Below, piece after piece: positions 1 to 25,976 of a DNA stretch of 64,000 bases (positions are counted from its first letter, which is position 1; each line of letters starts with the position of its first letter). The position numbers and the translations under genes were made by a program. Under the pieces are notes generated by a model, which saw only the letters and a program-made list of their open reading frames with translations, made no database searches and was not told where the DNA came from. The stretch is from contig NC_066327.1 of the NCBI RefSeq assembly GCF_022539315.1, positions 17,074,834 to 17,138,833 on the forward strand, read 5' to 3'. The stretch is from Serinus canaria (Eukaryota > Chordata > Aves > Passeriformes > Fringillidae).

Positions 1-195
1 AGGAGCAGAAAGGCAGCTCAGGGTATTTTTTGCTCACTCCAGTGAGCAATATTTGGTTTATTGTCCCAAAGAACCTTTCCCTGCCAGCCAAGGAGAGGGA
101 TGCTGGAGTGTCACTCCCATTCCACCACACACCTTTTCCTACATCTCTTAAAACACAACTTTTATTTGTGAAGCGTTTTCTCAGCAGGCACTTAC
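1..195 (-). other. AFF4: AFF4 intron 7, 3' truncated by window
   Basis: This is intron sequence after the donor of exon 7. I see no coding match or repeat in it. Confidence 0.7.
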
Positions 196-11643
<11,448 letters not shown>

Positions 11644-12339
11644 TCAGAACTGTCCAATTTCAGCCCCCTCCAAAGGGCTGTAACCCCCAACCCACAGCTG
11701 GCTTCTAACAGGGAAACTTTATACAGCAATAAAAAAAAAAAATAGGGAAAAATCCCACCAGGTCCTCAGGCAAGCAGCAATTCCAAACCACTTCACCCGC
11801 TCCAATCATCTCGGCTCCAGCCCACGCCAAACATCTCCCATTCATTTCTAAAATACCTTTTCTCCCCCACATCCCCCAGATGTTCTGCCACCCCCCCACG
11901 AAGCAGTGCTTCACTTGTTCTGTAGATTAGAGTTATTTTTGGTGCTGACATACCTTTTTTTGGCACCCATTCTCCAACATATTCTAACCTCAAGCTTTGA
12001 TGTGGTTTCCAGGTCTCTCTCCCTCCCTGATTCCCAAAAGGCATTTCAACTCAAAGCAGTAATTTCAGGGAACTTCTGGCAATAATGCACCTTTTGCCTT
12101 GGACCATATCCTCCTACTGCAAAAATGCAGATTAAGAACCTGCCAATCCCCCTTCTTAACAAACTTTCCTTTGCACTTTGGTCTTGCTGCTTGTGTTAAC
12201 AAAAATACATCAAATTCTTGCAAAACACACACAAAAGTTGGAAAAGATTCCCTGTGAGCTTGACACAGCATTGGGAGACATAAATGAGTAAACAAAATGA
12301 GATGATAAATAAGGTGCCGCTAACTCCTTTAACATCAAA

Positions 12340-12482
12340 CCCCAGGATGGTTTGGGTTGGGAGGACCTCAAAGCCCACCCAGTGCCACCTTTGCCATGGC
12401 AGGGACACTTCCCAGTGTCCCAGCTGCTCCCAGCCCTGCCCAGCCTGGCCTTGGGCACTGCCAGGGATCCAGGGGCACCCAC
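12340..12482 (-). mobile_element. CR1 LINE 3' fragment
   Basis: The plus strand shows ggatggtttgggttgggagg, then the cagcctggccttgggcactg block ending at gggatccaggggcaccc. This is the reverse complement of a CR1 tail of about 140 bp. Confidence 0.85.
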
Positions 12483-15400
12483 AATATGTGCTACACTCTG
12501 CATCAGGAGATTTAGAAATGTTCCTTCCTGATCTGCACAAAGTAGAGTTGGTGCATCCAGGAAAGACACTGATGCTCCACCACATAATTTGCAGTCTAAA
12601 ATGAAAGTGCTGGCTGCTTAGAAAATCATTATTTCATGTCTTTAGACAGCTGATTATTAAAAATAATAAATGACTTGCTACAGCATGACTCTGAAAGCTG
12701 TGCAAACCCAGCTATTGCATTCTCAACAAGAAAACTTTAACCCATCAGTCAGTTTTTAAAACATGAGTCTCCTCACCTCAGTAACATTTCTGCCTCTTTC
12801 ATTTCTTCCCCATTTGGCTTCACCTTGCCTATTGCTCTGTAAGCAGTGAAATCTCAGAGGCTGCCCAGAGCAGACCAAGCCCAGGGTGGAAGCTGAGATC
12901 TCTGATGCCTTCCAAAGCATCAGCTTTGTTGTCTCTCCCTGCCTTGCAAACAAGGTACAAGCACTGGCATAACCCAACGCTGTGCTGACACCAAAGCCAG
13001 GAACACAACTCACATTCTACATGAAAAATCACTTTTCTCTCCAGTTCTCCTGTAACCTGCCAAACTCATGTAACCATAAGTGGCCACCAGGGCTGAGAGA
13101 GGGACTGGCACTGGAATGTGGCCAGCAGACTCCTGGGATCATTCTGGCATTCGTGACAAACTTGTTTTAGAAATCTGAGGCTTGAAAAGAACATTCTTGA
13201 GACTGCAGCCCAATTTGTCACATATGTAGGATTTCAACACAGATAAATATCAGATTTAATTGCAGACACTGATCAGTTAAAGCCAACTGGAACAGTCTGA
13301 GTCCATGGCATTCAGAATTAAAGGCAATTTTTGAGGCAGGGAATGGGAATGCTCTGGTTCTGGGTGGTTCATTCCCACCAATACACTAAGATCAGGAATT
13401 ACATACAGCTATATATCCAGAATATTATAATCTTAACAAATAACTTTACCTCTCTGGTTTCCAAATAGAGGGTTAAATATTTACCTTCACTATTTTTTAC
13501 AGAGATAAGCATCATCTTTTAAAATTGCATCAACATTTCCTGTGACTCTTAGAGCTGAAGAAAAACTATCATTTGTACCAACACTGCCACAGAAAAGGCA
13601 CATTACAACAAAGATTCACTTGAGATCTGAGTTGATGCAAACCCAGAGCTGGTCTGGCTGTACCTGCCCAGGTCAATGTAAAATTAGTCATCAGAAAGCC
13701 ACCAGTTAATGACACTTTTAACCACTCCTCCCCAGCCTTTTGTAATAGAGTCAATGATAAACACCCTCATGGGGAGTCACCTTGACTGTGTGGGGATTTA
13801 GTTTAGCTTTCTTTAACTCTTTTACATTTTTTATTAGAGCAAATAGTTTGACTGTGATACAAGTTAGACTTGTTGGTATCTAATCATCCAATCTCCACAC
13901 AGAGCTATTTTAAGTGCCTATAATGTGTACAAGGCCATTAAAATCACACCAGATGAAATGTGTAAATAGAGGAAGTTCATGTGGCTTCCTTAGCTCTGTA
14001 CCTCAGACAACTTCCCAGTCCAACCCAACCCTCCACAGCCACCAGCTACAGAAGGGAAATGCTCCCATGCCCAGGAAAGCAAGCAGAGGTACTTTGAAAG
14101 GCAGATGACCAAGGCCTGGCTGCTGATCAGCAGTGCTGGCAATGAACTCCAGCAGGAGTTGTAACAAACCTTTAATATCCACTAAAATGCCCTGCTCCCA
14201 GCAGTCCTACCCCATCCCCTGGGAACAAGGACAGCACCTCTGCTCCTCCCTGCACAGGCCTGGAAGTGGAAGATGAAGAACCTGGTGCCTTGTACTTTAT
14301 GCTACCAAGATAATCCTGCTAAAATTCCCCTTTTTCCCAGGTGGCCTGAGCTAAAGAGTGAAGGAGGAGCAGAGCCAGGCTGAGAGAGCCAGAACAATGC
14401 CCCTGCAGCAAGGGCCAAATCTGGGAAAAGAGAAGTTAAAAAAATTTTTAAAAAATCAGAGAACTGGCCTCAAGCACAGGAGAGTATTTCCATTTTTAGG
14501 AAGTTGAACTCCACATGGTTTGAGTCACTCCTCCTGCAGTGTCCCCCTGTACTTTGAACAGTCCCTGTGTCTGAGACTTCCCTGCACAACCAACCCTTCA
14601 GATCTCATGCCTCTGCTCCAGCTCAACAGGAAGAGCTGAAAGCAAGCAGGAAATCCAGCAGGGAATTCACAGAAACTCCTGGCCCAGCCTCCCCCGTGTG
14701 TATTCCTGAAGCACCATTCCAGGCTGCTCCAGGCACGCTGAGCACATCAACACCAGCACCACCACATCCCCCAGAGCAGACACAGCTTTCCTTTCTCCTT
14801 CCAACCTCTTCCTAAATCCCACCTGGTATTTCTGCTCTTCCCTAATCCAACAAGAGCATGCCTTTGGTTTGAGAGATCACCACCTCGGGTGTGTAACCTG
14901 TGGGATGAAATGGCTGAGCTGGTGCTGCCTTCTCCTCCCACTCCCTCAGCTCTGGGCAGGGGGCACATCCCAGCTCTGGGGCTTTTGGAGCACAACTCCA
15001 GACTAAAGACAAACCCCAGCCAGCACACCCACACTGCCTGAGTTTTCCTGGCAAAGCAGTTAAAAGAAAAGAGGACCTTGGCCAAACCCTTCTCACCCCC
15101 TGAACCACATCAGGCACCCAAGTCCTCGCTCCAGCTCAGCACCAGCAGCATCTCCTCATCTTGCCAGGCTCCAAGAGGCAAACCCATCAAAGGCCAGGCT
15201 GGCCCAGGAGCCCTGCCCAGGCAGCCCAGCCCCAGGGAACCGACCCCAAACACCTCCCCAGCCACCAGGGCACCTTCAAAGCCTGCTGCAACACCTCCAC
15301 TTCCTTCAAGACCTCCTCACCTAACTCCAGGGCTTCTTCAGTCTCAATGGGTTTTGTGAGCAAGAGGAACCAAACAGTTAATTGGTTAATTGGCTGCGAT

Positions 15401-17283
15401 GAAAGCCCAATTTTGGCTACCAAGGATAAACAGGCTGAGAGGGAACGTGCAGGATCCCGGCTCCGTGTGGGGCACACCCAGCTGCAGGGGCACACCCAGC
15501 TCCCATGATTTCATCTTTTTTTCTTAAAAGGAAGGGGGAAAAGAGCTGGAGAGCATGCCTGTAACAAGGAATGATGTTTTCAGGAGGCATTTAACAATAC
15601 CTGAAGCTGCCTTAATGCTGCATCCAAAGATGCCTGTTGATTATTTTAAATATTCTTTTTACCATGGGCAAGGGGTGTCTCAGGAGCTGGCACAGGACAC
15701 TTCTCCCAGACTGTGCATCAAGTAGGACATCACCACAAATCCTGCCCTGAAATCATGTGCACGAGCCTAAAATGCTACTCTGTCAGCTTTTAATAAAACA
15801 CACCCCCAGAGGAGCTGTTTAAAAAGGGAGACATTGAAAAATAACTGTCCTGCAACAACAAAATGAACACAAAAACACCAACACACAAAGAGGAACATGC
15901 CCTGGTGTCATCAAGAGCTACTTACAGAAGTGCCCATAGAATCTTTACTTCCATGTTCTATGTGATGGTGAAGAAGAAAAACACAGAAAAAAAGACAACA
16001 TTTCCTACTAAAACAATACAGCTTTGCCCAAAAAAGCACAAACAGGATGATTCTCCAGGACAGGTTTAGAGGATAACTGTGATGGTGCAAATACAGAAGC
16101 AGCAGAGTCACCTTCAGAGTTTTATAACTGAAATAAGGAACACAATTAAAAACAAGAGTTTACACAGAATTCAAGTAGTTTTTGAATGTGTCCAGACAGA
16201 GAAAAAACCCAACTTCTCAAAAGCATGAAGTTTTCTGTTTCTGTCCCTCACCTTCTGACACAGAGGCTCCATGCCAAGGGAGGGGATTTGCTTTGGGATG
16301 GCTCCTGCTGCATTTGGGACCTGCTCTGCCAAAGGAAAGGCTGGGATACCACCAAGATCCCAAAATTCCATCCCAGGAACTCAGAATCACAGGAAACCCT
16401 GAGCCACCATCCTGCTCAGCTATTTTGATGAGAATGAACTTTTCCTCAGCTCCATCTCCCTCTTTCCAAGGTTTCATTTGAGCTCTTGGGAATACAATTC
16501 AAATACAATTGTACTGGTAATATGATACAAACATAAATCAGATTCACCACTAACTGAAACATAAACATTTCTCATTCCTACAACACAAACACAAATGCTT
16601 CTAATCCCACCCCTCACATCAGGAGTTCCTACTGCACATTCAACAGGGAGAACACAAAGTGCCCCAAGAGCTGTCTGGGAACACCTTTGGACGTACCGAG
16701 GGTGGGAGAGCTTTAAATAAAAATAATAAAAAAGTGAGTTGGCCTAGGTCTGGTTAATGTTTGACAAGAACTCCCAGGGAGGGCAGAGCCAGCAGTTTGC
16801 TGCAGGCACTTCTCCTTCCCACTCAGCTCTGGAGCACCCAGAAATCCCCAGCAAGCACGATGTGCCTGGACTTGTGCTGCTCCCCAGACAAAGCAGCACA
16901 AATCCTTCACCACCGTTAGCTGAGAGAATTCCAGAGCACTTCTGTGGGAGCACTGCCTTAATTCCAGCATCTCAGACAAGTGATGGTGCAAGTAATTACA
17001 CCCTGCTCTTGAGTTTGAGCTGCCTGAGTCCCCTTCATCCCTCAAATATCAGGTTACCTGAGGATCAGTCAGCATCTTCCACCTGAGAAGCCAACGCACA
17101 GCGATGGTGGATAAAAGAATTACAGTGATCATTTGTAACTCAACACTAACCACTGGAAAAGGACTTGGGGATCCTTTAGAAAGAGGCTCTGTAAGTGTAA
17201 AATTTCATTTAACAAGTCCAGATGAGAACTGGGTGCATCAATCATCATACATGAGATTCAGCACACAGAAGCATGGGAGAAAT

Positions 17284-17327
17284 GGAGTTTGGGTTGGAAG
17301 AGCCTTTAAAAATCATCCAGTTCCAAG
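17284..17327 (-). mobile_element. Short CR1 tail remnant
   Basis: A segment of about 44 bp (gagtttgggttggaagagcc followed by tttaaaaatcatccagttcc) resembles the very 3' end of CR1 in reverse orientation. It is short, so the call is tentative. Confidence 0.55.
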
Positions 17328-20300
17328 GTAAGGTAGAAGAACTAAGGTAAAAGTGAACCCCCAGCAACTGGATTTTAGAAGCCAAGTCAAGGAGGACATT
17401 TCTAAATTCAGCACTTGCTGTGCAGTTCATTTAAAACCATTTTAAAGTCAATTTTAAAATCATACAACTAAAACAGCTTAAAATTGTTTATATCCAAGAA
17501 TTTGCAAGACTGGTTTGATGTCATTCACTCAAGGGACCTTAAAAATGCACAACCACACATCTTAAATGTCTCCTTTTTGTGAAGTACTACCCAGGAGGGA
17601 ACATGTCTGGTCCCCCCTCCCTGATGAACACAGAAATTAATTCCCAACTCTTCTCCTTCACAGGGAGCAGAGCTGCTCAAAGGACACCAGTCCCCCCTTT
17701 CTGTCCTGCCTCTTCAGGAAGGGGAGAGGAACAGGAAAGGCCAGCAAGTGAGAGCAGAGCCCTGCTCCCTCCTCCTCTCTGCACAGCCAGGGAGCAGAGG
17801 GAGGGTCACTTCCCAGCCAACTTCAGCCCAATTCCACCTCCCACTCAGCCAAGGACATCCTCATCCTCCCCATCTTTTCCACTCTCCATCGCTGGGAGAG
17901 TCTTTAATTCCCCCAGTGCAAAGATGGACCATCAAAAATGCAACATTTTTACATGCAATCCTTTCATGTCCACACAGGCTACCAAAGCATATTCTAACAC
18001 AGTTTCCCAACAAATTTCTGCCCTTTAATTGGGCAGAAACTTAATAACCCAATTCCTGTGCCTACATGCCCATCTGCTTAAACTTTGAAGCCAAGACAAT
18101 TGGCATTTAGATTTTATTAAGCAATAGTTATTCAGACATCTAACATTAATCTGGCTATTATCATTCTGACTTCCTCCCAATAATTTACTTTCATAAAAGA
18201 CATCATTACATTTGAGTGCTATGAACTCTGAGGCAGAAGGATTAGGAAAGTATTCACTTGACAGAAATTCTCAGATAAATCTGCTCCCTGTAAGATTTGA
18301 AACAGCAGACAAGGTTTTAATGAGGTGCCATCTATACCAAGAGTGAAAAGGCAAAAGGGAAAATCACACTCAAGGTTCACATCCTTCTCCCACCTCAACT
18401 ACAGAAAAAGAAAGGAGAGAGAAGTTTGTCAGACCCTTCAGCCTGGTTTAGCTGTCACCTCCTCCAGCCCTGGTGTAAGATCAGGAATGCACTGTCTCTC
18501 AGGACATTTATCCTGGACTTCCCATCGTGACCAAGGTTCACCCCCTGTGCTGCATCCCCACTCAGCTGAACACAGGGTTTGAGATAATAACTCTGCAATG
18601 AGCTTGTGAGGGATGGAGGAAGAGCAGGAGGATGCTGGGGAGCAGGGCAACCAGAATTAAAAACTGCATTGCTCAATGATTTAACTCTCCCCAGGACCAT
18701 GGGAACCCACTGGGGGTGAGCCACAGAACAAGTGAGAGGCCTAAAGGGAAATCTGTCCAGGCTGTTCCCAGCACAACTGCAGGGGAAGCCCCAAAGCCAC
18801 CAGGGTGGATCCAGGGCAGCAGCCATGGATTTTCTGCATTAGCACCAATTCATTATTATCTGTACCTTTTCAAAAGTGCTGGCTTCAACTCTCACAGGGC
18901 ACTGCTCCCCCCAGCAGCTGCAGCAGTTCTGGGACTGCTTTACAGATTTCACAAAATCCACAATTCTGAGTACCAGAGAAGTGAGAACATGAGTTTTCCC
19001 TCCCAGTTTTCAGCCCTAACTGGCATTCAAAGGGCTCACCAAACTCAGCATCATTTCCTACTTGTCTAAAATCTGCTGTCAGAACACGACAGCTTTGAGA
19101 CCTAGGATGCTTCCTGGTACCTTCAAACTTTCTTTTTCAATTTCAACACGCTGAAGATGAGAGCACAGAGTAGTTAAAACTCTGGAAAAACCTCGGGAAG
19201 AGGAGCATTCAAGACTTGCAGGCAAAGCAAAAAACTTTGGAAGCGAGAGGAAGGGCCCAGAACTCTCTACAGAGGGAGGCTGAAATGCAGCAGGAAAGGC
19301 ACAGCTTTGATGTGCTGTGCTTCCAAACAAACACTGCTCAAAACCTTGGAAAGTTTTCACTTTTCATCCTGCCTACTAAATACCACCTGTACTTTACAAT
19401 CCCCCTGAGCAGATTCAGAAAAACATTCACATTTCTGCCCCCACTGAGTATTTAGTGGGGCATTAGTGAGGTATCTTTTACCTCAGGAAAACAGTTGATA
19501 AATGTTAATTTAGCTGTACAAACTCTTTTAATACAAATGTCATCATATTTTCCCAAAATAATGCTGTTTGGGTTTTTTTCCCCCCAAAGTTCTTACAACT
19601 TTTTGCACTTTTCTGGCTGTGGCCCTTAACCAAAACACCATAAACTACAAAACACAGAATTCTACCAACACATTTCACTTCCAGCCAGGGAGACTCGGTG
19701 AGTTTTGCCACCAGAAAGAGAAATTCAGCTTTTTGTGGCACGAAGGTAAAGACAAACACAAGGACATTGCAAAAGCTGAGTCAAAATTCAGTTGGGTTTC
19801 AAAACCCTTCATGCAAGAAGCCACTTCACACTGAGCTGGGTCAGAGCTGGAGCCTGGAAATGTCTCTGGAAGAGCCAGAACTGCCTCAATGCCACAGAAA
19901 TTCCATGGTGGGAACTGCTGCAGCTCCAGGCTGTGCTGGGCAAACCAGCTGCAGCTCAGCAGGCACCAGGCATTGATGGACACCCCAGCCAGGGGCTCAG
20001 TTAATGGGATTCTTCTAAGCACAAGTTCAAATTAATTTTTTTTAAGGTATGATTCACTATTCATAGTGAGAGTCACACATAATAATTTTAAAAAATTGAA
20101 TAATGCATTGAAATAAATTGTATAGCAAGGAATCAGCCCATTAGAGCAGCTAATGAGATCCAAATCTCCTACTCTAAAATAGCAATGAAGATTAAACCCC
20201 ACCCATTTCTGACCATCTTGTGCTTCCAGTCTGTCAGCAAATCATGACTGGACGGATTTAAACATTCCTCTGAATAAATAAGAAAAAACAAACAAAACCA

Positions 20301-21008
20301 TTTCTGCATGCCAATTCAGCATGGACCTTGCTTCACGTGGCCAGGAAACAATGCAACTTTTTCCACTAAAAAAAAAAAAAAAGAAAGCTGAAGTAAAAAT
20401 CCTGAAGAAAAAAAACTGAAGAAAGTAGTTTTTAGGAGGTTATTAGTGATTAACAAATTTAAGCTGAAGACTACTTGTTAAAACTCTCCTATTAAAACAT
20501 ATTTCTGGTAATTATGGCTAAGAATGTGTCACCGTGCAAAGCCCTTACTTGTGTTTTTTGCTCATTAAATATAATTAGTGGTGCTCTTTCAGCACAAGCA
20601 ATTGCTCCAGGAAAAACCTTTTCACCCTTTATCTTTTAAAGGCTGCTTCACACCAAACACCAGCTTCCACCATGGCAAATCAATGCTATAATATGATGCT
20701 AATTTATCCTATCAGCATCAGAAGGCTAAATTAAATCTAAATTAATTAATTTTAAAATAAATTCATTCACTAGAAACCCCAAAGTTCACCAGGCAATTGA
20801 AAGCAATATTCCATGTGGCCACAGTGCCTTTCACCCACAGCCAGGGGGATTCCAGCAGCTCCACACCCGGGAGAGTCAGAGGTGAACTGGAAGGCTCAAT
20901 GGGAAATGTCAAACAAACACAGCACCTCCCTCCCAAACAGAAAAACCTCCTCAAAACACACAAACAAACTCTCAGAAGCTCTGTTCCATAGAGGACAACT
21001 CAGAACAT

Positions 21009-21041
21009 TAAAAAAAAAAAAACCAAAAAAAAAAAAAAAAA
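21009..21041. repeat. Adenine-rich tract
   Basis: Two A runs are separated by CC. This is a simple repeat, possibly an old poly(A) tail, with no retrocopy recognised next to it. Confidence 0.8.
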
Positions 21042-21548
21042 CCCACCAGGAGAACGGAAAAATATCAGTACATGAATCCATTTAACCTCCTCTTGGCCAA
21101 ACTCCCTGCTTCAAGGCCTCTTGAAGTTACAAAAATACAATAATATTAGGAGATCTTTGTAAAATCCAGCATTTTTCACTCAGCAATTTCCATGAGGTTC
21201 ATTTTATTTATGTCAAAGCACATGACAACTTGCTGAAGTTACAACATGTTCCTTTAAGTTCTTCAACCTGTTTCCCATATTCAATTCTCTGAAATTTCCA
21301 TCCTAATGTTTTCAAATCTGGATTTTGACCAAACAATTTTAAAATTATCTTTAAATAAGGAAATGCTTATGTTAATTGTAATGCAACACTGGAAAGTTAC
21401 ATTGGCAGATCTCTCAAATCATTTTCTTTTTCCACAGAAACTCTGGTTATTCCTCTGCCCACGAAATGCACCACGTCACACAACCCAAATTCCCATTTTG
21501 ATGTAGCTTTTTTTGACTTGCTCTTCCCCTTCCCTGTGGGAAAAACAG

Positions 21549-21745
21549 AATTATAGAATTGTTTGGGCTGGAAAAGCCCTCCAAGTTCCCTGAGTCCAAC
21601 ATTCCCACTGCCAAGTCCCCAGAGTGCCACCTGCACCTTTAAAGCCAGGCAGGGATGGGCTCCAGCCCATTCCATGGAGGAATTTCCCCAATATCCAGCC
21701 TGAGGCTGCTGTCCCCTGTCCTGTGCCTTTGGGATTTCCTGAACA
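21549..21745 (-). mobile_element. Diverged CR1 LINE 3' fragment
   Basis: The segment starts with atagaattgtttgggctgga, followed by a ccctccaag...gagtccaac block and an agtgccacctg block. These match the order of a CR1 tail in reverse orientation but with many differences, suggesting an older copy. The right edge is uncertain. Confidence 0.7.
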
Positions 21746-24138
21746 CTTCCTCCTCCCTGAGTTCCTCTGCAGCCCAGGCACACAAAGGGAACTGGGGACT
21801 CTGATCTCTTCATCCTCCTCGCTTTAATGATTTGTGCACATCAAAGCCTGATTAAAACCATTTAAGCACTTCCATCACTGAAATCTCTTTAACGTCTTTT
21901 GGAAATTAAATTAAATGCAGATACAAAAAATCTCCATGTGAATGCACAAAGCTGGACAGTTATGGTCAGGTTTGAGCCTTTATAGTCAGGCCAGCAGGAA
22001 TGGGCAAATACAGCTTCTACTATGGGAAGGGGACTACACAGCTTTGGAAGCCTAATTGATATAAAAATATAGCAGAAAACCAATAAAAATATCTGACACT
22101 CATTTAAATCAGATACCTTCAACAGGATCACACCAAGGAAAGTGAACATTAGAAATTTCAAAGGAAAATTAAGTAAAAAACTGAATGACTGCTCAATGGC
22201 ATGAAATTTCCACAGGAACCAAGTGTTGAGGGAAATATCTACTCTGGAACAATTTAACTCTGTGAAATCTTAGAATCCCAGCTAAGCACAAGTGGAAAGA
22301 GTTTCTTCTGTCTCAGGAGTTTAACTTGTCACTGATCACAAACACTGTTTTCCCAGTGTCTGATTCTGCAAATTAAACATCCTTTATTTTTCTTCTTAAA
22401 CTGGAAAATGTCTGTCATTGAAGTGATGTATGACAGTGAGGCACCAAGGCCTGCCCCCACTTCCAGGAGATGACAAAGTGACACCAAAACCTGGCTGCCC
22501 TCCCATTTTACCACCAAAGGTTACAGAGTTGGAAAAGCTCGAAGGTTTGGGATCTGCTTTGGTTTGGGACCTTTTCTGACATCCCCAACCCTCAGGAAGC
22601 TGCAGGAGGAGCACAACCATCCCCATTTCTGCTCATTTCTGCCCCTCCACGAGGAACCCACCGAGCTGAAAAGCTGAGGGGAGTGTCCAGCCCAAAGGAC
22701 AAACAGCTTCAAGCTGCTCTTGGAAACTGCAAACAAGGTGGGAACATCAATCCTTCAGAAAGAGCCACCCTGAAGAGAAGCACACCATTGTCCTGCCTCT
22801 GGTCTCCTTCCCCTTCATGCTGCCAGTGCAGCACTGGGAACAGTCAGAAACTGCTGTGGGGCTGCAGGGGAGCTCACCTACCCACAGGGAGAGACATGGA
22901 ATGATAAACCAGCCTCTCCTGGAGAACATGATCACTACAGCATTGCACATTAGTAAAAGTACACTCTACATGCTTAATTATGAAACATGAAAGCAGCAAG
23001 TTCAATTAATTTATCAATAAATGTGACATGAATAAAAACTAAGATGAACTGTTAAAAAAAAAAAGGCAGTAAAAGGGGGCTCTGAGCTGCCTCATGAGGT
23101 GTTGTTTTCCATAAAAAGATGAGCAGGAAGATTTCTCTTAATGAGCTGCTAACAGAAGAAAATTAGTTCAAGACTTCAGGGCAAGAACTTCTTTATTCCA
23201 GGTTTGTACAGTATGGAGTACAAGGAGATTTTTCTTCCTGCTGGTACCTGGTGCTGCTGGCAGTTCATAACCCAGGCTTTACATTCATCAGCAGGAATTA
23301 ATGAACCCAGTACGAACACGAGACAAGACAACCCAAGGAAAACTCCAAGCAAAGACTGAGTGAGGGAAAAGGGGGCTTGAAACTCAGAGCTGAAGAAAGA
23401 AACTTGGGAAGCAGTAGAAGTCTGAGAGCCTGGGGAGTGGCAGACCCTGAAGGACACACAAGTGCACCAGGCCAACAGCTCCAGCTGCAGGGAACACGGA
23501 ATTCTGGCTGGCCCAGCCCCAAGGAGCTGTGCCACACTGAGCTCTGAGCACAGGCCACCTCAGAGAGCACCAGCACTGCTCCAAACTGGCAAGGGCTCAT
23601 TCAGCTGGCACCCAGTGCAAGCAGCTCCAAGAGCATAAAGTGGATTCCTGCAGGAGAGAGGCACAGGGAGAGCAGCACAGCTGCAGCACTCGGGGCTGGC
23701 TGTGCCTCGGTGACAGGAAGGAGCAGGGGCTGCACTGGATTTCCCAAGCAGTGACAGCAGCCCTGTCATTTCACAAGCTGCAGAGCATCTCCTTAGTCAT
23801 TAGTGACTGCAGAGAAGGAGTCACTGCTCTCATCCTGCCACAGAAGAGTAACTGCCACACCAGTTCTTTCATCTCGACTGTTGCAATTCTATGAACTTGA
23901 TTGCTTATTTTCTTAGTTTAACACAGTTAGCAAGATATTTTACAAAAATCTAACCCTGCTCTAGCTAAATGTAATCTGGTAAAGTTTCTCAACTCGTTTC
24001 CAGACATTCCCTCTTCATCCTACAGCCCCTCCACCTCCCCACAGCTCGGGTGTTCTGTTCCCCCAGTTCAGAGAAGGTGACACCAACCTCAGTTTGGTTT
24101 GGGTACAAACTCTGAGGTAGACACTGAAGGTGAAGGAG

Positions 24139-24355
24139 GACAGGGGATCTTGGTGGGAAGGGACCTCAAAGCCCAGCCAGTGCCACTCCTGCCGTGGCAG
24201 GGACTGTCCCCTCCCACTGTCCCAGGCTGCTCCCAGCCCCAGTGTCCAGCCTGGCCTTGGGCACTGCCAGGGATCCAGGGGCAGCCCCAGCTGCTCTGGG
24301 CAGGCCCTTAGATCCTCACGGGGAAGGATTCCTCCTGCAGATCTAATCTAAACAA
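24139..24355 (-). mobile_element. CR1 LINE 3' fragment
   Basis: The plus strand carries gggaagggacctcaaagccc and the cagcctggccttgggcactg block, and ends near cagatctaatctaaac, the usual reverse-complement CR1 order. No open reverse transcriptase is present. Confidence 0.85.
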
Positions 24356-25539
24356 GTTTAGATACCTAGTCTCAAATTTAGTTATTTCTGAGCCTCTGCT
24401 GAAGATAACTGTGACATAGTAGCGAGAGAAAGGAAACAGGCCTGTAGAACAAACCACAGGTGAGTAACAAACTGAAATTATGTGGCCAAGAACAATTATT
24501 GCCACAGAAAAGAAACCTCAGTCACCAAAAACTCCAGACTATTCCTACATCCTCACAGAGGGGGACTCCAAACAGGACACTGCAACTCACACTGCTCCCG
24601 GCTCAGCACACACATTGCTGCAGCCTCTTGGAAGCTGCTCAAGCTCTCTCCACATGCCCAAATCTGCCCATGGCAGAGGTGCTGCTTTCCTGGCTCAGCT
24701 CTCAAGACTCAACTCTCAGTATTTCTGCCCTCAGCACTGCAAACTTCTGATGATCTGGAGCAAAGAGTAAGAGCAGTGATGATGACCAAACTCCCAAAGC
24801 GAGAGGATGAGCAGGAAGGGACGGGAGGGAGGCATCAGAACAGTCACGAGCAGCTTCTGGAAATGCAGTGAGGGACACGATGACAGCAGCTCCACCACCA
24901 CCTGGTGACAGAGTCCCTGCTGCCAGGCAGAAGATGCCAAGGGCTGTCTCAGTCAGTAAGGTCACTGTGTATGCCCTTAGTCACATCCGACACGGGAGCA
25001 CCCACGCTGGAAACCACCGGGGCAGCACACACCCACCAGCAGCCACTGGAGCAACTTGTGGCAAATGCCACCCTGTCATGGGCCAGCTGCAGCCTCAGGA
25101 CAGACTTCTGCTGCAGCTCTTTATCTACAAGGCCCTCGAGAAGCAAACTCCATGGTTTGTGCAGACAGAAATGTGGCATCTTCTCACTAAGAACTGGGCT
25201 GTAACCGTGCAAAAGCATCTGCACATTCCAGCTTCCTAAAAAAACCATCCTAGAAATCCACACCATATTTCACTGGCTTTTATCGTGGTTTATCAAGTCC
25301 AGGTCACTAGAACTAGCAAGAATGCTAAACACATAAATATGAATTATTTTTCTGGGTTGTTGTGTGGCTTCTCACAAAAAAACTTACCCAGGGGCTCAGT
25401 CTCACTCGCTCAATGTTTGAGACAAGGAGAAAAGTCATAAAACAAGAACTGCAGAGATGTTTAGAGGAAATATCAGGGACCTGAGACAGCTTTTGAGATC
25501 AGAGTTAAAAATCTACTCTTTTCCTTCATTGCTGTTAAA

Positions 25540-25976
25540 CTGCACTCGAGTCCTGGGGGCACTTTTGGTTGCCACAATATGAAAAAAGATTTTAAAAAGA
25601 TAGCATCCAAAGAAGGGACATAGGGATGAGGAAGGGTGTGGAAGGACCAAGAAGGATCCGCTGAGGGCACTGGGATTGTTCTGCTGGAGAAGAGGAGCCT
25701 GAGGTCAGAGCTCATTGAGGGCTACAGCTCCAATCTCTGCTCTGGGCCAGGGACAGCACCCAGGGAAGGGCTGGAGCTGGGCCAGGGCAGGGTCAGGGGG
25801 GATTTTGGGAAAGGCTCTTCCCCAGAGGGTGCTGGGCAGTGCCCAGGCTCCCCAGGGAATGGGACACTGCTCCAGGGATGCCCAGGGTGGGATTCTGGGG
25901 CTGTGCAGGGCCAGGAGCTGGGCTGGATGATCCTGTGGGTCCCTCCCAGCTCAGGATATTCCAGGATTGTCTCACT
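25540..25976 (+). mobile_element. CR1 LINE 3' part, forward orientation
   Basis: Recognisable CR1 blocks appear in forward order: gagtcctgggggcacttttg, ctggagaagaggagcctgag, tgctgggcagtgcccaggct, and the end segment gctgggctggatgatcctgt followed by gggtccctcccagctcagga. At about 435 bp it is the longest forward copy in the window. It lacks coding capacity. Confidence 0.8.

Noticed and set aside
25540..25976. Possible novel gene from several 70-140 codon frames around 25,640-26,060
   Set aside because: The DNA matches the block order of a CR1 3' part. The frames on the two strands overlap and lack reverse transcriptase motifs.
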